This document shows positions 1-5,238 of a stretch of DNA of 5,238 nucleotides, piece after piece. Within the stretch, counting starts at the first letter, position 1. Each line of letters opens with the position of its first letter. The stretch is from contig JAGSHR010000232.1 in the NCBI GenBank assembly GCA_029855985.1, positions 1 to 5,238 of the forward strand, written 5' to 3'. Under the pieces are notes generated by a model. That model ran no database searches. It saw nothing but the letters and a program-made list of their open reading frames with translations, and had not been told where the DNA came from. A program made the translations under genes and the position numbers. This DNA is from Candidatus Njordarchaeota archaeon (lineage in GTDB: Archaea; Thermoproteota; JANJXX01; Panguiarchaeales; Panguiarchaeaceae).

Positions 1-73
1 GGATATAATTATGGCGTTAGATTTAAATTATTACATTTAGTTAAAATTATTATTTATTTAAACGCTATTACTC

Positions 74-82
74 TATAAAAAA
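74..82 (+). promoter_or_regulatory. TATA box for the surface-protein gene
   Basis: TATAAAAAA is a good archaeal TATA box in the AT-rich leader. It predicts a transcript start near position 100-104, which would give a leader of about 50 bases before the ATG at 154. The upstream BRE is not distinctive. Other AT-rich strings in 20-60 (TTTAAAT, ATTTATTTAAA) could compete, so the assignment is an inference from position and sequence only. Confidence 0.5.
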
Positions 83-140
83 CAATCAAACGAATAGAAT
101 TTGATGTAAAACACATTCAAACTGAAGTTAAAAGTTAAAC

Positions 141-144
141 GGAG
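141..144 (+). promoter_or_regulatory. Ribosome binding site of the surface-protein gene
   Basis: GGAG lies nine bases before the ATG at 154, with an A-rich spacer. It supports the ATG at 154, which is followed directly by a basic N-terminus and a hydrophobic signal sequence. Confidence 0.55.
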
Positions 145-153
145 AGTAAAAAA

Positions 154-2916
154 ATGGGCAAAAGAAAACCCTCCCTTCTCGCTTTTCTAATCCTAACAGG
201 GCTAATCTTCAATACAGTGCTCCTAAACGTTACACAAGTGGAATCAACAATAAGCGGAACAACGCCACCTGAAAGCGGAGACTGGATAGTTAACACCACA
301 ACAACGGTCATAGGGGAAAACCTGCTTTTAAACGGCAGCATCATCGTTAACAACACGCTAACAATAATAAACTCGACAATAACCTTCAACGACACCCATA
401 GAATTGAAATAACTGAAAACGGCGAACTTATCCTCAAGAACGTGACCGTAAGCGGTTTAAATCTTGGCACGAGATGGTACTTGATAGCCCAACCTAGAAG
501 CAAGTTAACAATAAGCAACTGTACATTCATAAACGTAGGTGTCACTGATGGCGCAGAGGACGGTAGCATAACAATAAAGACCAACAACGTTTACATAAAC
601 GAGACAGTAATTGAAAACGCCCTCGCTGGTCTATACCTAAGAGATGCAAACAACGTAACAGTAGAAAAACTAAAGATAAACTCAATAGGCAGTTTCGCTG
701 TAAGAATCTCTAACAGCGAAAACATAAGACTAAAAAATGTGGAAATACAGGCTGCACAAAACGGGTTGTTGCTAATAGGCGCAAAACAATTAAACATAAC
801 GAACATGCACTTAACAACAAACGGTTTGGGAATTGACATTTACTCTGGAACGATAGCAAACATTATCGTTAACAACACATTAATAGAATCAAACGGTAAC
901 GCTTTTTGGAACAGCGGTCTTAGTAATTTCTCGAACTTCACATTGATAAATACACAGATTAGTACAGGAAACAGTGGGTTAGATTTAACCAAAGTCAAGA
1001 ATATAATGATAAACAATGTGACAATCAACGCTAATAATGCTGGCATATCAATTGACAATTCCCAAAAAATAAACATAAGTCTACTAGAAACAATAAGTAA
1101 AACGGGAGTACTGTTATCAAATGTAACCGACGTCAAACTGTCTCTACTGCAATTCACGGCAAATGACGTAGCACTCCAAGAACAAAACACCCAAAGGATA
1201 TGCATTGATCAAATCACAGTAAACTCCCAGAATAACGGACTCGCGTTCTACAACGCGAGTTCAACAACAGTTAAAAACGGTATAATTAACGCAAAAAATG
1301 TGGTTATCAGATTATACAACGTAACGGATTCCATCTTCAACAACACGGTTTTGAATACAGACAACGTAGGGCTCGCAGCGGAAAAAAGCAGCAACGTGAC
1401 ATTCACCAGTTTCCACGTAATAGCAAACAAAACATTACTGATAGGGTTCTCTAGTAACATAACACTCATTGGTTCAAGCTCATACTCAAACTTTGAACCA
1501 ACAATTTGGAACTCAAAAAACATTTCAATAACAGCAACAATATTCATCTCAAATTACACATCTCTAATCCTAGATAACGTCACACACAGCACCCTTGTAA
1601 GCAACACGTTCACATCGAAATTAAGCTTCGGATTGAGGCTAGTAGAGAACAGCAGTTACAATACAATAATGGGCAATCAGTTCCTATTTTCGAAGGGAGA
1701 AGGCTTATACATTAAAAATGGAACCGGAAACCTCATATACCTCAACTATTTCATCGCAAACAACGAAAACAAAACACAAGTCAAAGATTTATCAACAGGG
1801 AACCGATGGGACAACGGCACAATCGGAAACTACTACTTCAACTACAACGGATCCGACCTAGACCACAATGGCATAGGAGATCAACCATACCAAATCAACA
1901 GCAATACATTAGACCACTACCCAATAGTAATAGACAACGACCACGACGGCATAAACGACGCAGCTGAAATATTATACTACAACACAAACCCCAACAAAAC
2001 AGACACAGACAACGACGGCATAAACGACGGAGAAGAAATATTCCAGTACAGCACAAACCCACTATCAAACGACACTGACGGAGACGGAATGATTGACGGA
2101 TGGGAAATAACCAACGGACTAGACCCACACACCAATGACTCAAACATAGACAGCGACAATGACGGACTAACTAATTTGCAGGAGTACAATTTGGGGACAA
2201 ATCCTAAGGCGAATGATACTGATGGCGATGGTATGCTTGATGGCTGGGAGGTCAACAATGGCTTAAACCCGTTGGTTGACGATGCATCCCAAGATCCGGA
2301 CAATGACGGTTTAACTAACGTTCAAGAATATAGCCTGGGAATAAACCCGAAGGCGAATGATACTGATGGCGATGGTATGCCTGATGGCTGGGAGGTCAAC
2401 AATAGCTTGAATCCATTAACCAATGATGCATCTCAAGACCCTGATAGCGACAATTTAACTAATTTGCAGGAGTACAATTTAGGGACAAATCCTAAGGCGA
2501 ATGATACTGATGGCGATGGTATGCCTGATGGCTGGGAGGTCAACAATGGCTTAAACCCGTTGGTTGACGATGCATCCCAAGATCCGGACAATGACGGTTT
2601 AACTAACGTTCAAGAATATAGCCTGGGAACAAACCCGAAGGCGAATGATACTGATGGCGATGGCTTAATTGATTCAAAAGAAGTTGAAATTGGCACTGAT
2701 CCTCTAAAAGCTGATACAGATGGTGATGGTCTCAGTGATGGGCAAGAGGTTGCAAGGGGTTTGAACCCCTTGAGTCCAGATACCGATGGTGATGGAGATC
2801 TTGACTCGACCGACCCGCTTCCTACAATAAATAACTACGTGTTGATTTTGGTAGTGATAATCGTGGTTGTAGGTGCTGTTGGCGCCTATTTCTACATGAA
2901 AAAGATGAAGGCATAA
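154..2916 (+). CDS. Secreted NosD-like beta-helix protein with Asp-rich calcium-binding repeats and C-terminal membrane anchor
   Basis: This is a 920-residue surface protein. Residues 1-33 form a signal peptide: a basic MGKRK start, a hydrophobic stretch at 8-24, and likely cleavage near VES. Residues 45-550 are repetitive Asn/Ile/Val-rich strands (patterns such as NITNV, NVTI) typical of right-handed parallel beta-helices (PbH1/NosD type). Residues 550-579 carry the NosD C-cap signature (NRWDNGTIGNYY, then DHNGIGDQPY). From 594 to 888 come calcium-binding repeats of the form DTDGDGMxDGWE and DNDGLTNxQEY, like thrombospondin type 3 repeats; the central part has a 48-residue unit. Residues 896-914 are one membrane helix followed by KKMKA, so the protein is probably anchored with the helix and repeats outside. 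It has more than 30 N-glycosylation sequons. No PGF-CTERM-like sorting motif is visible. NosD proper works with NosZ copper maturation, but no nos genes are nearby, so an envelope or adhesin role is more likely. Asp codon choice changes sharply near 2165. The fold is well supported; the function is unknown. Confidence 0.9.
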   Translation: MGKRKPSLLAFLILTGLIFNTVLLNVTQVESTISGTTPPESGDWIVNTTTTVIGENLLLNGSIIVNNTLTIINSTITFNDTHRIEITENGELILKNVTVSGLNLGTRWYLIAQPRSKLTISNCTFINVGVTDGAEDGSITIKTNNVYINETVIENALAGLYLRDANNVTVEKLKINSIGSFAVRISNSENIRLKNVEIQAAQNGLLLIGAKQLNITNMHLTTNGLGIDIYSGTIANIIVNNTLIESNGNAFWNSGLSNFSNFTLINTQISTGNSGLDLTKVKNIMINNVTINANNAGISIDNSQKINISLLETISKTGVLLSNVTDVKLSLLQFTANDVALQEQNTQRICIDQITVNSQNNGLAFYNASSTTVKNGIINAKNVVIRLYNVTDSIFNNTVLNTDNVGLAAEKSSNVTFTSFHVIANKTLLIGFSSNITLIGSSSYSNFEPTIWNSKNISITATIFISNYTSLILDNVTHSTLVSNTFTSKLSFGLRLVENSSYNTIMGNQFLFSKGEGLYIKNGTGNLIYLNYFIANNENKTQVKDLSTGNRWDNGTIGNYYFNYNGSDLDHNGIGDQPYQINSNTLDHYPIVIDNDHDGINDAAEILYYNTNPNKTDTDNDGINDGEEIFQYSTNPLSNDTDGDGMIDGWEITNGLDPHTNDSNIDSDNDGLTNLQEYNLGTNPKANDTDGDGMLDGWEVNNGLNPLVDDASQDPDNDGLTNVQEYSLGINPKANDTDGDGMPDGWEVNNSLNPLTNDASQDPDSDNLTNLQEYNLGTNPKANDTDGDGMPDGWEVNNGLNPLVDDASQDPDNDGLTNVQEYSLGTNPKANDTDGDGLIDSKEVEIGTDPLKADTDGDGLSDGQEVARGLNPLSPDTDGDGDLDSTDPLPTINNYVLILVVIIVVVGAVGAYFYMKKMKA
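2171..2663 (+). repeat. 288-bp near-identical tandem repeat (1.7 copies) within the calcium-repeat region
   Basis: The segment 2171-2375 recurs at 2459-2663 with an offset of exactly 288 bases, which is 96 codons. I count three differences in the 205 aligned bases (TTGGGG/TTAGGG, GCTTGA/GCCTGA, GGAATA/GGAACA). Each 288-base period holds two related but more diverged 48-residue protein repeats. The intervening 2376-2458 is such a diverged half-unit and is matched only loosely after 2663. The period is in frame, so copies can be gained or lost without breaking the protein. The near identity at silent positions points to a recent duplication or gene conversion. Confidence 0.9.
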
Positions 2917-2926
2917 GGACAACTAC

Positions 2927-2956
2927 TTTTACACTCTCTTTTTCTCTTTGTTTTTT
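2927..2956 (+). terminator. T-rich transcription terminator after the surface-protein gene
   Basis: This stretch begins 10 bases after the TAA at 2914-2916. It has several T runs in succession (TTTT, CTTTTT, CTTTG, TTTTTT). Archaeal RNA polymerase terminates at oligo-T tracts without needing a hairpin, and none is obvious here. It suggests that the surface-protein gene is transcribed separately from the next gene. Confidence 0.5.
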
Positions 2957-3001
2957 GAACTGATAAAACACTAACAAGCTTTTTCTATAGATTTTTAGTT
3001 G

Positions 3002-3011
3002 GGTTTAATAG
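3002..3011 (+). promoter_or_regulatory. Possible TATA-like element for the membrane-protein gene
   Basis: GTTTAATAGG is centred about 26 bases before the TTG/ATG pair at 3030-3035. It would place the transcript start at or just before the start codon, giving a leaderless or very short-leader mRNA. The match to a TATA box is weak, and the nearby strings TTTTTCTATAG and GATTTTTAG are alternatives. Confidence 0.25.
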
Positions 3012-3032
3012 GGACAATGTTATCATGTTTTG

Positions 3033-4121
3033 ATGAGGGTATTTGAGATGTACTCTAAAGCTTACTTTAACATTTCCAAGGCTACCGTTATCTTGGGTTT
3101 TATTTCGTTTCTCGTAGGTTTAGTTAGTTATAGGCCCTTTGGCGGGGTTATTCATGGTTTAATTATAGGTGTGTACGCTCTTCCAATCTTCGTCACTGGT
3201 GTATACCTTTACACTGTCCCGGGAGAGAAAGGAAAGTTCTGTTTAATTGTGGCTTTATTCCAATTGGTATTTTCCGCAGCATCCTTTGTGTTATTCTTTC
3301 TCAGGGAGTATTTTCTTGCCTTATGGTTACAGGGAGCATCACTTTTATTGATCACTCTTCTAGTTTTAAGAACTTGGGATAGGTTTCATCCAAGATTTTA
3401 CTTCCAAAAGTTTATTGGGGTCTTCTCTTACAGTATGGGCGCGTTCACTTTAATTCTTTATCCGTTGTTAAAAGGTGTTATCGCCTTAGATTTGGGCATA
3501 ATCACGTTGTTTTACATTGCTGTTGGAATAATCTATGCTGTGAATAGTTTAGGCATCCCGTACACGTACGGTGTTGAAACAAGGGGTTCTATGGCTTACC
3601 TAATAGTTCTAAGCGAGTTCACTGTATTAATCTTATACTATCTCTCGCTAACCGATCTGCTCCTCTTATCAATGTTGGCATCCTATTTATTTTATCTATT
3701 ATTGGTTAGGATTGAGACCATTGGAAAGTGGTTTACTTATGTTTCAAAGCTAAGAGAGTTATCGAAACCAAAACACTATAATTTACTGTTAGCGCACATA
3801 GTTTCATTCGCGTTTTTCCCAATAACAACAATACTACTCTACACTGGATACATAACCATCGTCACGTTTGTACACGTTCTAAGCTTTGGCTTCATACTTC
3901 CCGAAGTTCTAGGACACGGAACACTACTATTACCGATAATATTGCAGAAAAAAGCCAAATTCTCCAAGCTCGTTTACACATTAACACCCAGTGCAGCAAT
4001 AATAGCAGCACTAAGACTCATCCTTCCAGAAGTAAAGCTAGTGACAGCGTTAACGGGGGGCATGGTCCCCGTATTGCTTCTCATAATGCTCTGCGCAGTG
4101 TTCCACTGGAGAAAACAATAA
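3033..4121 (+). CDS. Polytopic membrane protein, NnrS / heme-copper oxidase subunit I-like (tentative)
   Basis: The product is about 362 residues with roughly twelve hydrophobic segments. Counting from the TTG at 3030, they are near 18-33, 40-60, 69-90, 95-112, 128-147, 153-171, 187-204, 209-226, 254-271, 274-291, 318-334 and 336-357, with short loops, so it is an integral membrane protein. No signal peptide or soluble domain is seen. The C-terminal half has intramembrane histidines: LLAHIVSF (His256), then VHVLSFGF (His282) and LGHGTLLLP (His296). Spacing of the form H-x4-GF-x6-GxG-x3-LP resembles the helix motif of NnrS and cbb3 oxidase subunit I-like proteins, where histidines bind heme or metal. 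That link is by eye and uncertain. Start choice is open: TTG 3030, ATG 3033 (no SD), or ATG 3048 (GAGG nine bases upstream). It converges on the MNT gene. Codons are T/G-rich before about 3780 and A/C-rich after. Confidence 0.85.
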   Translation: MRVFEMYSKAYFNISKATVILGFISFLVGLVSYRPFGGVIHGLIIGVYALPIFVTGVYLYTVPGEKGKFCLIVALFQLVFSAASFVLFFLREYFLALWLQGASLLLITLLVLRTWDRFHPRFYFQKFIGVFSYSMGAFTLILYPLLKGVIALDLGIITLFYIAVGIIYAVNSLGIPYTYGVETRGSMAYLIVLSEFTVLILYYLSLTDLLLLSMLASYLFYLLLVRIETIGKWFTYVSKLRELSKPKHYNLLLAHIVSFAFFPITTILLYTGYITIVTFVHVLSFGFILPEVLGHGTLLLPIILQKKAKFSKLVYTLTPSAAIIAALRLILPEVKLVTALTGGMVPVLLLIMLCAVFHWRKQ

Positions 4122-4143
4122 GTCATTGGAAGGATGATTAATT

Positions 4144-4183
4144 TGGGTTGCTTGAAACCTTTTTTCGCTAATAAGCAATCCCA
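4144..4183. terminator. Imperfect hairpin and T-runs between convergent genes
   Basis: TGGGTTGCTT (4144-4153) pairs with AAGCAATCCCA (4173-4183). This gives a ten-pair stem with one bulged T, and a 19-base loop containing six T (4160-4165). Five further T follow at 4187-4191 on the plus strand. It lies in the 68-base gap between the membrane-protein stop and the MNT stop. A terminator role for the plus-strand gene is plausible through the T-runs. On the minus strand no T-run follows, so a bidirectional role is doubtful. Confidence 0.35.
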
Positions 4184-4189
4184 CAATTT

Positions 4190-4546
4190 TTATGCAAGTT
4201 TAACTCCTTCCTCTAGAGCCCTCTTTACTAATCCTTTTTTCTTCATTCTCTCTATCTCTTCCTTAGTGTAGGGAAATATATCAACAGGTATTGGGGCATC
4301 AAAATCAGCTAAATATTTTGGTATTCTGTCAAAATACCTTTCAAATTCGCTTTTTTTCAAAATGATTAAGATGTCAGCATCACTTTTATAACCAAAGTCT
4401 CCCCTAGCAATCGAGCCGAATAGAATAATCTCCTCTATTTCTGGATGCCTCTCTTTCAACAACTTTGCTTCCTCTTTAAGTTTTCTCATTAACTCCTCTT
4501 TATCCCTGTATATGTTTTTCGCAAAAATTGATGATTTTTTCCGCAT
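4190..4546 (-). CDS. MNT-type nucleotidyltransferase, antitoxin partner of HEPN
   Basis: A 118-residue minimal nucleotidyltransferase. The fold's signature is at residues 42-61: LFGSIARGDF, then KSDADILI, i.e. the GSxxRG loop and the paired acidic residues D56 and D58. The third acidic residue is likely D89 in PVDIFPY. It therefore keeps all expected catalytic residues for transferring a nucleotide from NTP to a substrate. In characterised HEPN/MNT pairs the MNT protein is the antitoxin and AMPylates or otherwise neutralises the HEPN RNase. The ATG at 4546 is chosen because GGAGG lies nine bases upstream and because the YRDKEEL stretch resembles the start region of family members I remember. 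The ATG at 4489 (99 residues), just after the HEPN stop with GAGG five bases upstream, is the alternative. A longer reading from 4645 lies mostly inside the HEPN gene and is unlikely. Confidence 0.85.
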   Translation of the reverse strand: MRKKSSIFAKNIYRDKEELMRKLKEEAKLLKERHPEIEEIILFGSIARGDFGYKSDADILIILKKSEFERYFDRIPKYLADFDAPIPVDIFPYTKEEIERMKKKGLVKRALEEGVKLA

Positions 4547-4895
4547 ACATAATAGCCTCCACAGCATCTTTCTCTGTATAATATTCTGCGGGCGCACCGG
4601 TTTCAAAACCATTAGGGTAGCGAGTTTGGATATAGTACCTATCAAGAATCATAGCATACTCAATTATTTCTCTCGGAACATTAATAGGTAATCCTTTCAG
4701 TATCTTGCTAACACTATGACCCCAGCACTCTATCCTAAGTTTTTCGCACAACGCCTTGACAGCTTTTTCCGCAGCTTGTTGAGACAAAAAACAAGTCCAC
4801 TCAAAAAACTTGTTCTCCAAGGTAACCCTAGCAACTTTTAGATCCCTCTTCGCTTGTTTCAACCAGTCTTCACTACGATCCATAATGAATCCCAT
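4500..4895 (-). CDS. HEPN domain protein, probable RNase toxin of a HEPN/MNT pair
   Basis: The product is up to 131 residues and mostly helical. It fits the HEPN family (PF05168 type): an N-terminal DWLKQAKRDLKVA helix, the FLSQQAAEKAVKAL helix at 37-49 with its QQAAEKA core, a histidine at 60 after a short loop (GHSV), the LDRYYIQTRYPN helix at 84-95, and a C-terminal helix from EKDAVEAIMYAEKII. The canonical Rx4-6H RNase motif is not plain. R54 and H60 have suitable spacing but sit in the wrong part of the domain, so catalytic activity is unproved. The gene overlaps the downstream MNT frame by 47 bases if MNT starts at 4546, which indicates co-transcription and coupling. The alternative start is the ATG at 4883 (127 residues, MDRSEDW), where related proteins often begin. 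Neither start has a clear SD, and the TATA box suggests a very short leader. Confidence 0.85.
   Translation of the reverse strand: MGFIMDRSEDWLKQAKRDLKVARVTLENKFFEWTCFLSQQAAEKAVKALCEKLRIECWGHSVSKILKGLPINVPREIIEYAMILDRYYIQTRYPNGFETGAPAEYYTEKDAVEAIMYAEKIINFCEKHIQG
4556..4560 (-). promoter_or_regulatory. Internal ribosome binding site for MNT
   Basis: On the minus strand this reads GGAGG, nine bases before the ATG at 4546 and inside the HEPN coding sequence (codons for Val-Glu-Ala). It is the main evidence for the longer MNT start, but it may be coincidental because it also encodes conserved-looking HEPN residues. Confidence 0.4.
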
Positions 4896-4920
4896 TTAAC
4901 TTAATTAGAGTGGACTTAGT

Positions 4921-4930
4921 TAATATATTA
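4921..4930 (-). promoter_or_regulatory. TATA box for the HEPN/MNT operon
   Basis: The minus strand reads CCATAA followed by TAATATATTA, a plausible BRE plus TATA box. Its centre lies about 30 bases before the ATG at 4895, so transcription should begin near 4899. That leaves a leader of about 4 bases to ATG 4895 or 16 bases to ATG 4883, consistent with the missing SD and with leaderless-type initiation. Confidence 0.5.
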
Positions 4931-5026
4931 TTATGGTTTTCATGGTTAAAGAACTTTATCTCCTCATGCTTAATCAAGGACGTGTTACACTTTCCCATTG
5001 AACTCCAAACAATTGATCTATCGTAG

Positions 5027-5042
5027 GGAAGAATATTTTTCC
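5027..5042. repeat. 16-bp near-palindrome, possible operator
   Basis: GGAAGAATATTTTTCC matches its own reverse complement at 14 of 16 positions; the one mismatched pair would be a G-T. It sits in the divergent intergenic region, about 45 bases upstream of the TATA box at 5085-5094. A transcription-factor site is possible, but the AT-rich core makes chance likely. Confidence 0.25.
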
Positions 5043-5084
5043 AACAATTAAGGAATATCGGTTAAATAAGGTCAATCGTTTTGA

Positions 5085-5094
5085 TTTTTATAAA
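5085..5094 (+). promoter_or_regulatory. TATA box for the UbiA-like gene
   Basis: TTTTTATAAA is a strong archaeal TATA box, the best in the window. It predicts a transcript start near 5115-5117, leaving a leader of about 24 bases that contains the SD at 5128-5133. Confidence 0.6.
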
Positions 5095-5127
5095 GGCGAA
5101 TATCTTTGGGAAAAGCCCCGTATAAAT

Positions 5128-5133
5128 GAGGTG
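5128..5133 (+). promoter_or_regulatory. Shine-Dalgarno GAGGTG deciding a TTG start
   Basis: GAGGTG is complementary to the CACCUC core of the archaeal 16S 3' end and lies six bases before the TTG at 5140. The in-frame GTG inside it is followed at once by TAA, so nothing upstream can be the start. This makes TTG 5140 the best start of the truncated gene. Confidence 0.7.
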
Positions 5134-5139
5134 TAAAAA

Positions 5140-5238
5140 TTGGGAAAAATCGGGGACTACATGGAATTATTCAAAATAAAACAAAGCTCACTCCTAATCT
5201 TATCAGGCTTATTGGGAATGTTTGCCGCTGGGTACACC
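5140..5238 (+). CDS. UbiA-family prenyltransferase-like protein, N-terminal fragment
   Basis: Thirty-three codons are present before the window ends. They read as a short polar start (GKIGDYMELFKIKQSS) followed by a hydrophobic helix (LLILSGLLGMFAAG). The order DYxEL-x-K-x-x-Q-S-xLL followed by a Gly/Ala-rich membrane helix resembles the first helix of UbiA-family prenyltransferases such as protoheme IX farnesyltransferase, where DYxELTKPR is typical. That resemblance is from memory and rests on very few residues. The catalytic NDxxDxxxD motifs would lie beyond the window, so enzyme type and substrate cannot be stated. An in-frame ATG at 5161 is a weaker start because it lacks the SD and cuts off the conserved-looking DY. 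The gene diverges from HEPN/MNT. Confidence 0.6.
   Translation, partial: MGKIGDYMELFKIKQSSLLILSGLLGMFAAGYT

Noticed and set aside
14..65. Imperfect inverted repeat GCGTT...TTTAAAT / ATTTAAACGC upstream of the surface-protein gene
   Set aside because: The arms need a multi-base bulge and are mostly A/T, so chance pairing is likely in this AT-rich leader.
135..1547. Long minus-strand open frames under the beta-helix region
   Set aside because: They lie antisense to a clearly real protein, have Val/Leu/Phe-rich translations that mirror Asn/Lys codons, and have no promoter or SD.
1895..2303. Minus-strand open frames opposite the calcium repeats
   Set aside because: They are shadows created by the repetitive GAC/GAT-rich plus-strand code. 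The translations are low-complexity Ser/Pro or Cys/Leu/Arg strings with no RBS or domain.
2171..2663. Regularly spaced repeats considered as a CRISPR array
   Set aside because: The repeats are in-frame coding units of 48/96 codons with calcium-binding motifs, not short repeats with unique spacers.
3974..4186. Minus-strand 70-residue frame at the end of the membrane-protein gene
   Set aside because: It overlaps the conserved histidine-motif end of the plus-strand gene and shows no recognisable features.
4547..4645. Long form of MNT starting at 4645
   Set aside because: The extra 33 residues lie entirely within the HEPN coding sequence in another frame, look unlike the family, and have no SD; the ATG at 4546 is better supported.
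4933..5001. 22-codon plus-strand ORF (MVFMVKEL...) in the divergent intergenic region
   Set aside because: It has no SD and no suitable TATA box upstream, it overlaps the HEPN promoter area, and its length is expected by chance.

Overview
The window looks archaeal. Basal promoters have TATA boxes about 25 bases before the likely transcript starts (74-82, 5085-5094, and 4921-4930 on the minus strand). A Shine-Dalgarno GAGGTG leads a TTG start at 5140, and intergenic T-rich tracts suit archaeal termination. The gene content also fits: an Asn-rich, sequon-rich surface protein of the NosD beta-helix type with a C-terminal anchor, and a HEPN/MNT gene pair. I cannot place the lineage firmly. A Thermoproteota/Bathyarchaeia-like organism is a guess from the overall style.

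Layout. 1-153 is an AT-rich leader with one promoter. 154-2916 (+) encodes a 920-residue secreted, membrane-anchored protein: signal peptide, long right-handed beta-helix, NosD-type C-cap, about 290 residues of Asp-rich calcium-binding (thrombospondin type 3-like) repeats, and one C-terminal membrane helix. 2917-3032 holds a T-rich terminator and a weak promoter. About 3033-4121 (+) encodes a polytopic membrane protein with about twelve hydrophobic segments and a histidine motif resembling the NnrS / heme-copper oxidase subunit I-like group. 4122-4189 is a short convergent intergenic with an imperfect hairpin. 4190-4895 (-) is an overlapping HEPN-nucleotidyltransferase (MNT) pair, a likely toxin-antitoxin module. 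4896-5139 is a divergent promoter region. 5140-5238 (+) is the start of a gene cut by the window edge, whose N-terminus resembles UbiA-family prenyltransferases, the family that includes heme O synthase.

How they may relate. The UbiA-like start and the histidine-bearing membrane protein could both belong to heme/respiratory membrane functions, but the minus-strand HEPN/MNT pair separates them, so this is only suggestive. The HEPN/MNT pair looks like a self-contained inserted cassette. The large surface protein is probably a monocistronic envelope or adhesion gene. Its most striking property is recent internal evolution: a 288-bp tandem repeat with only 3 differences over 205 aligned bases, starting where Asp codon choice switches abruptly from all GAC to mostly GAT. 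I found no CRISPR array, tRNA, rRNA or insertion sequence, and no clearly new multi-gene system.
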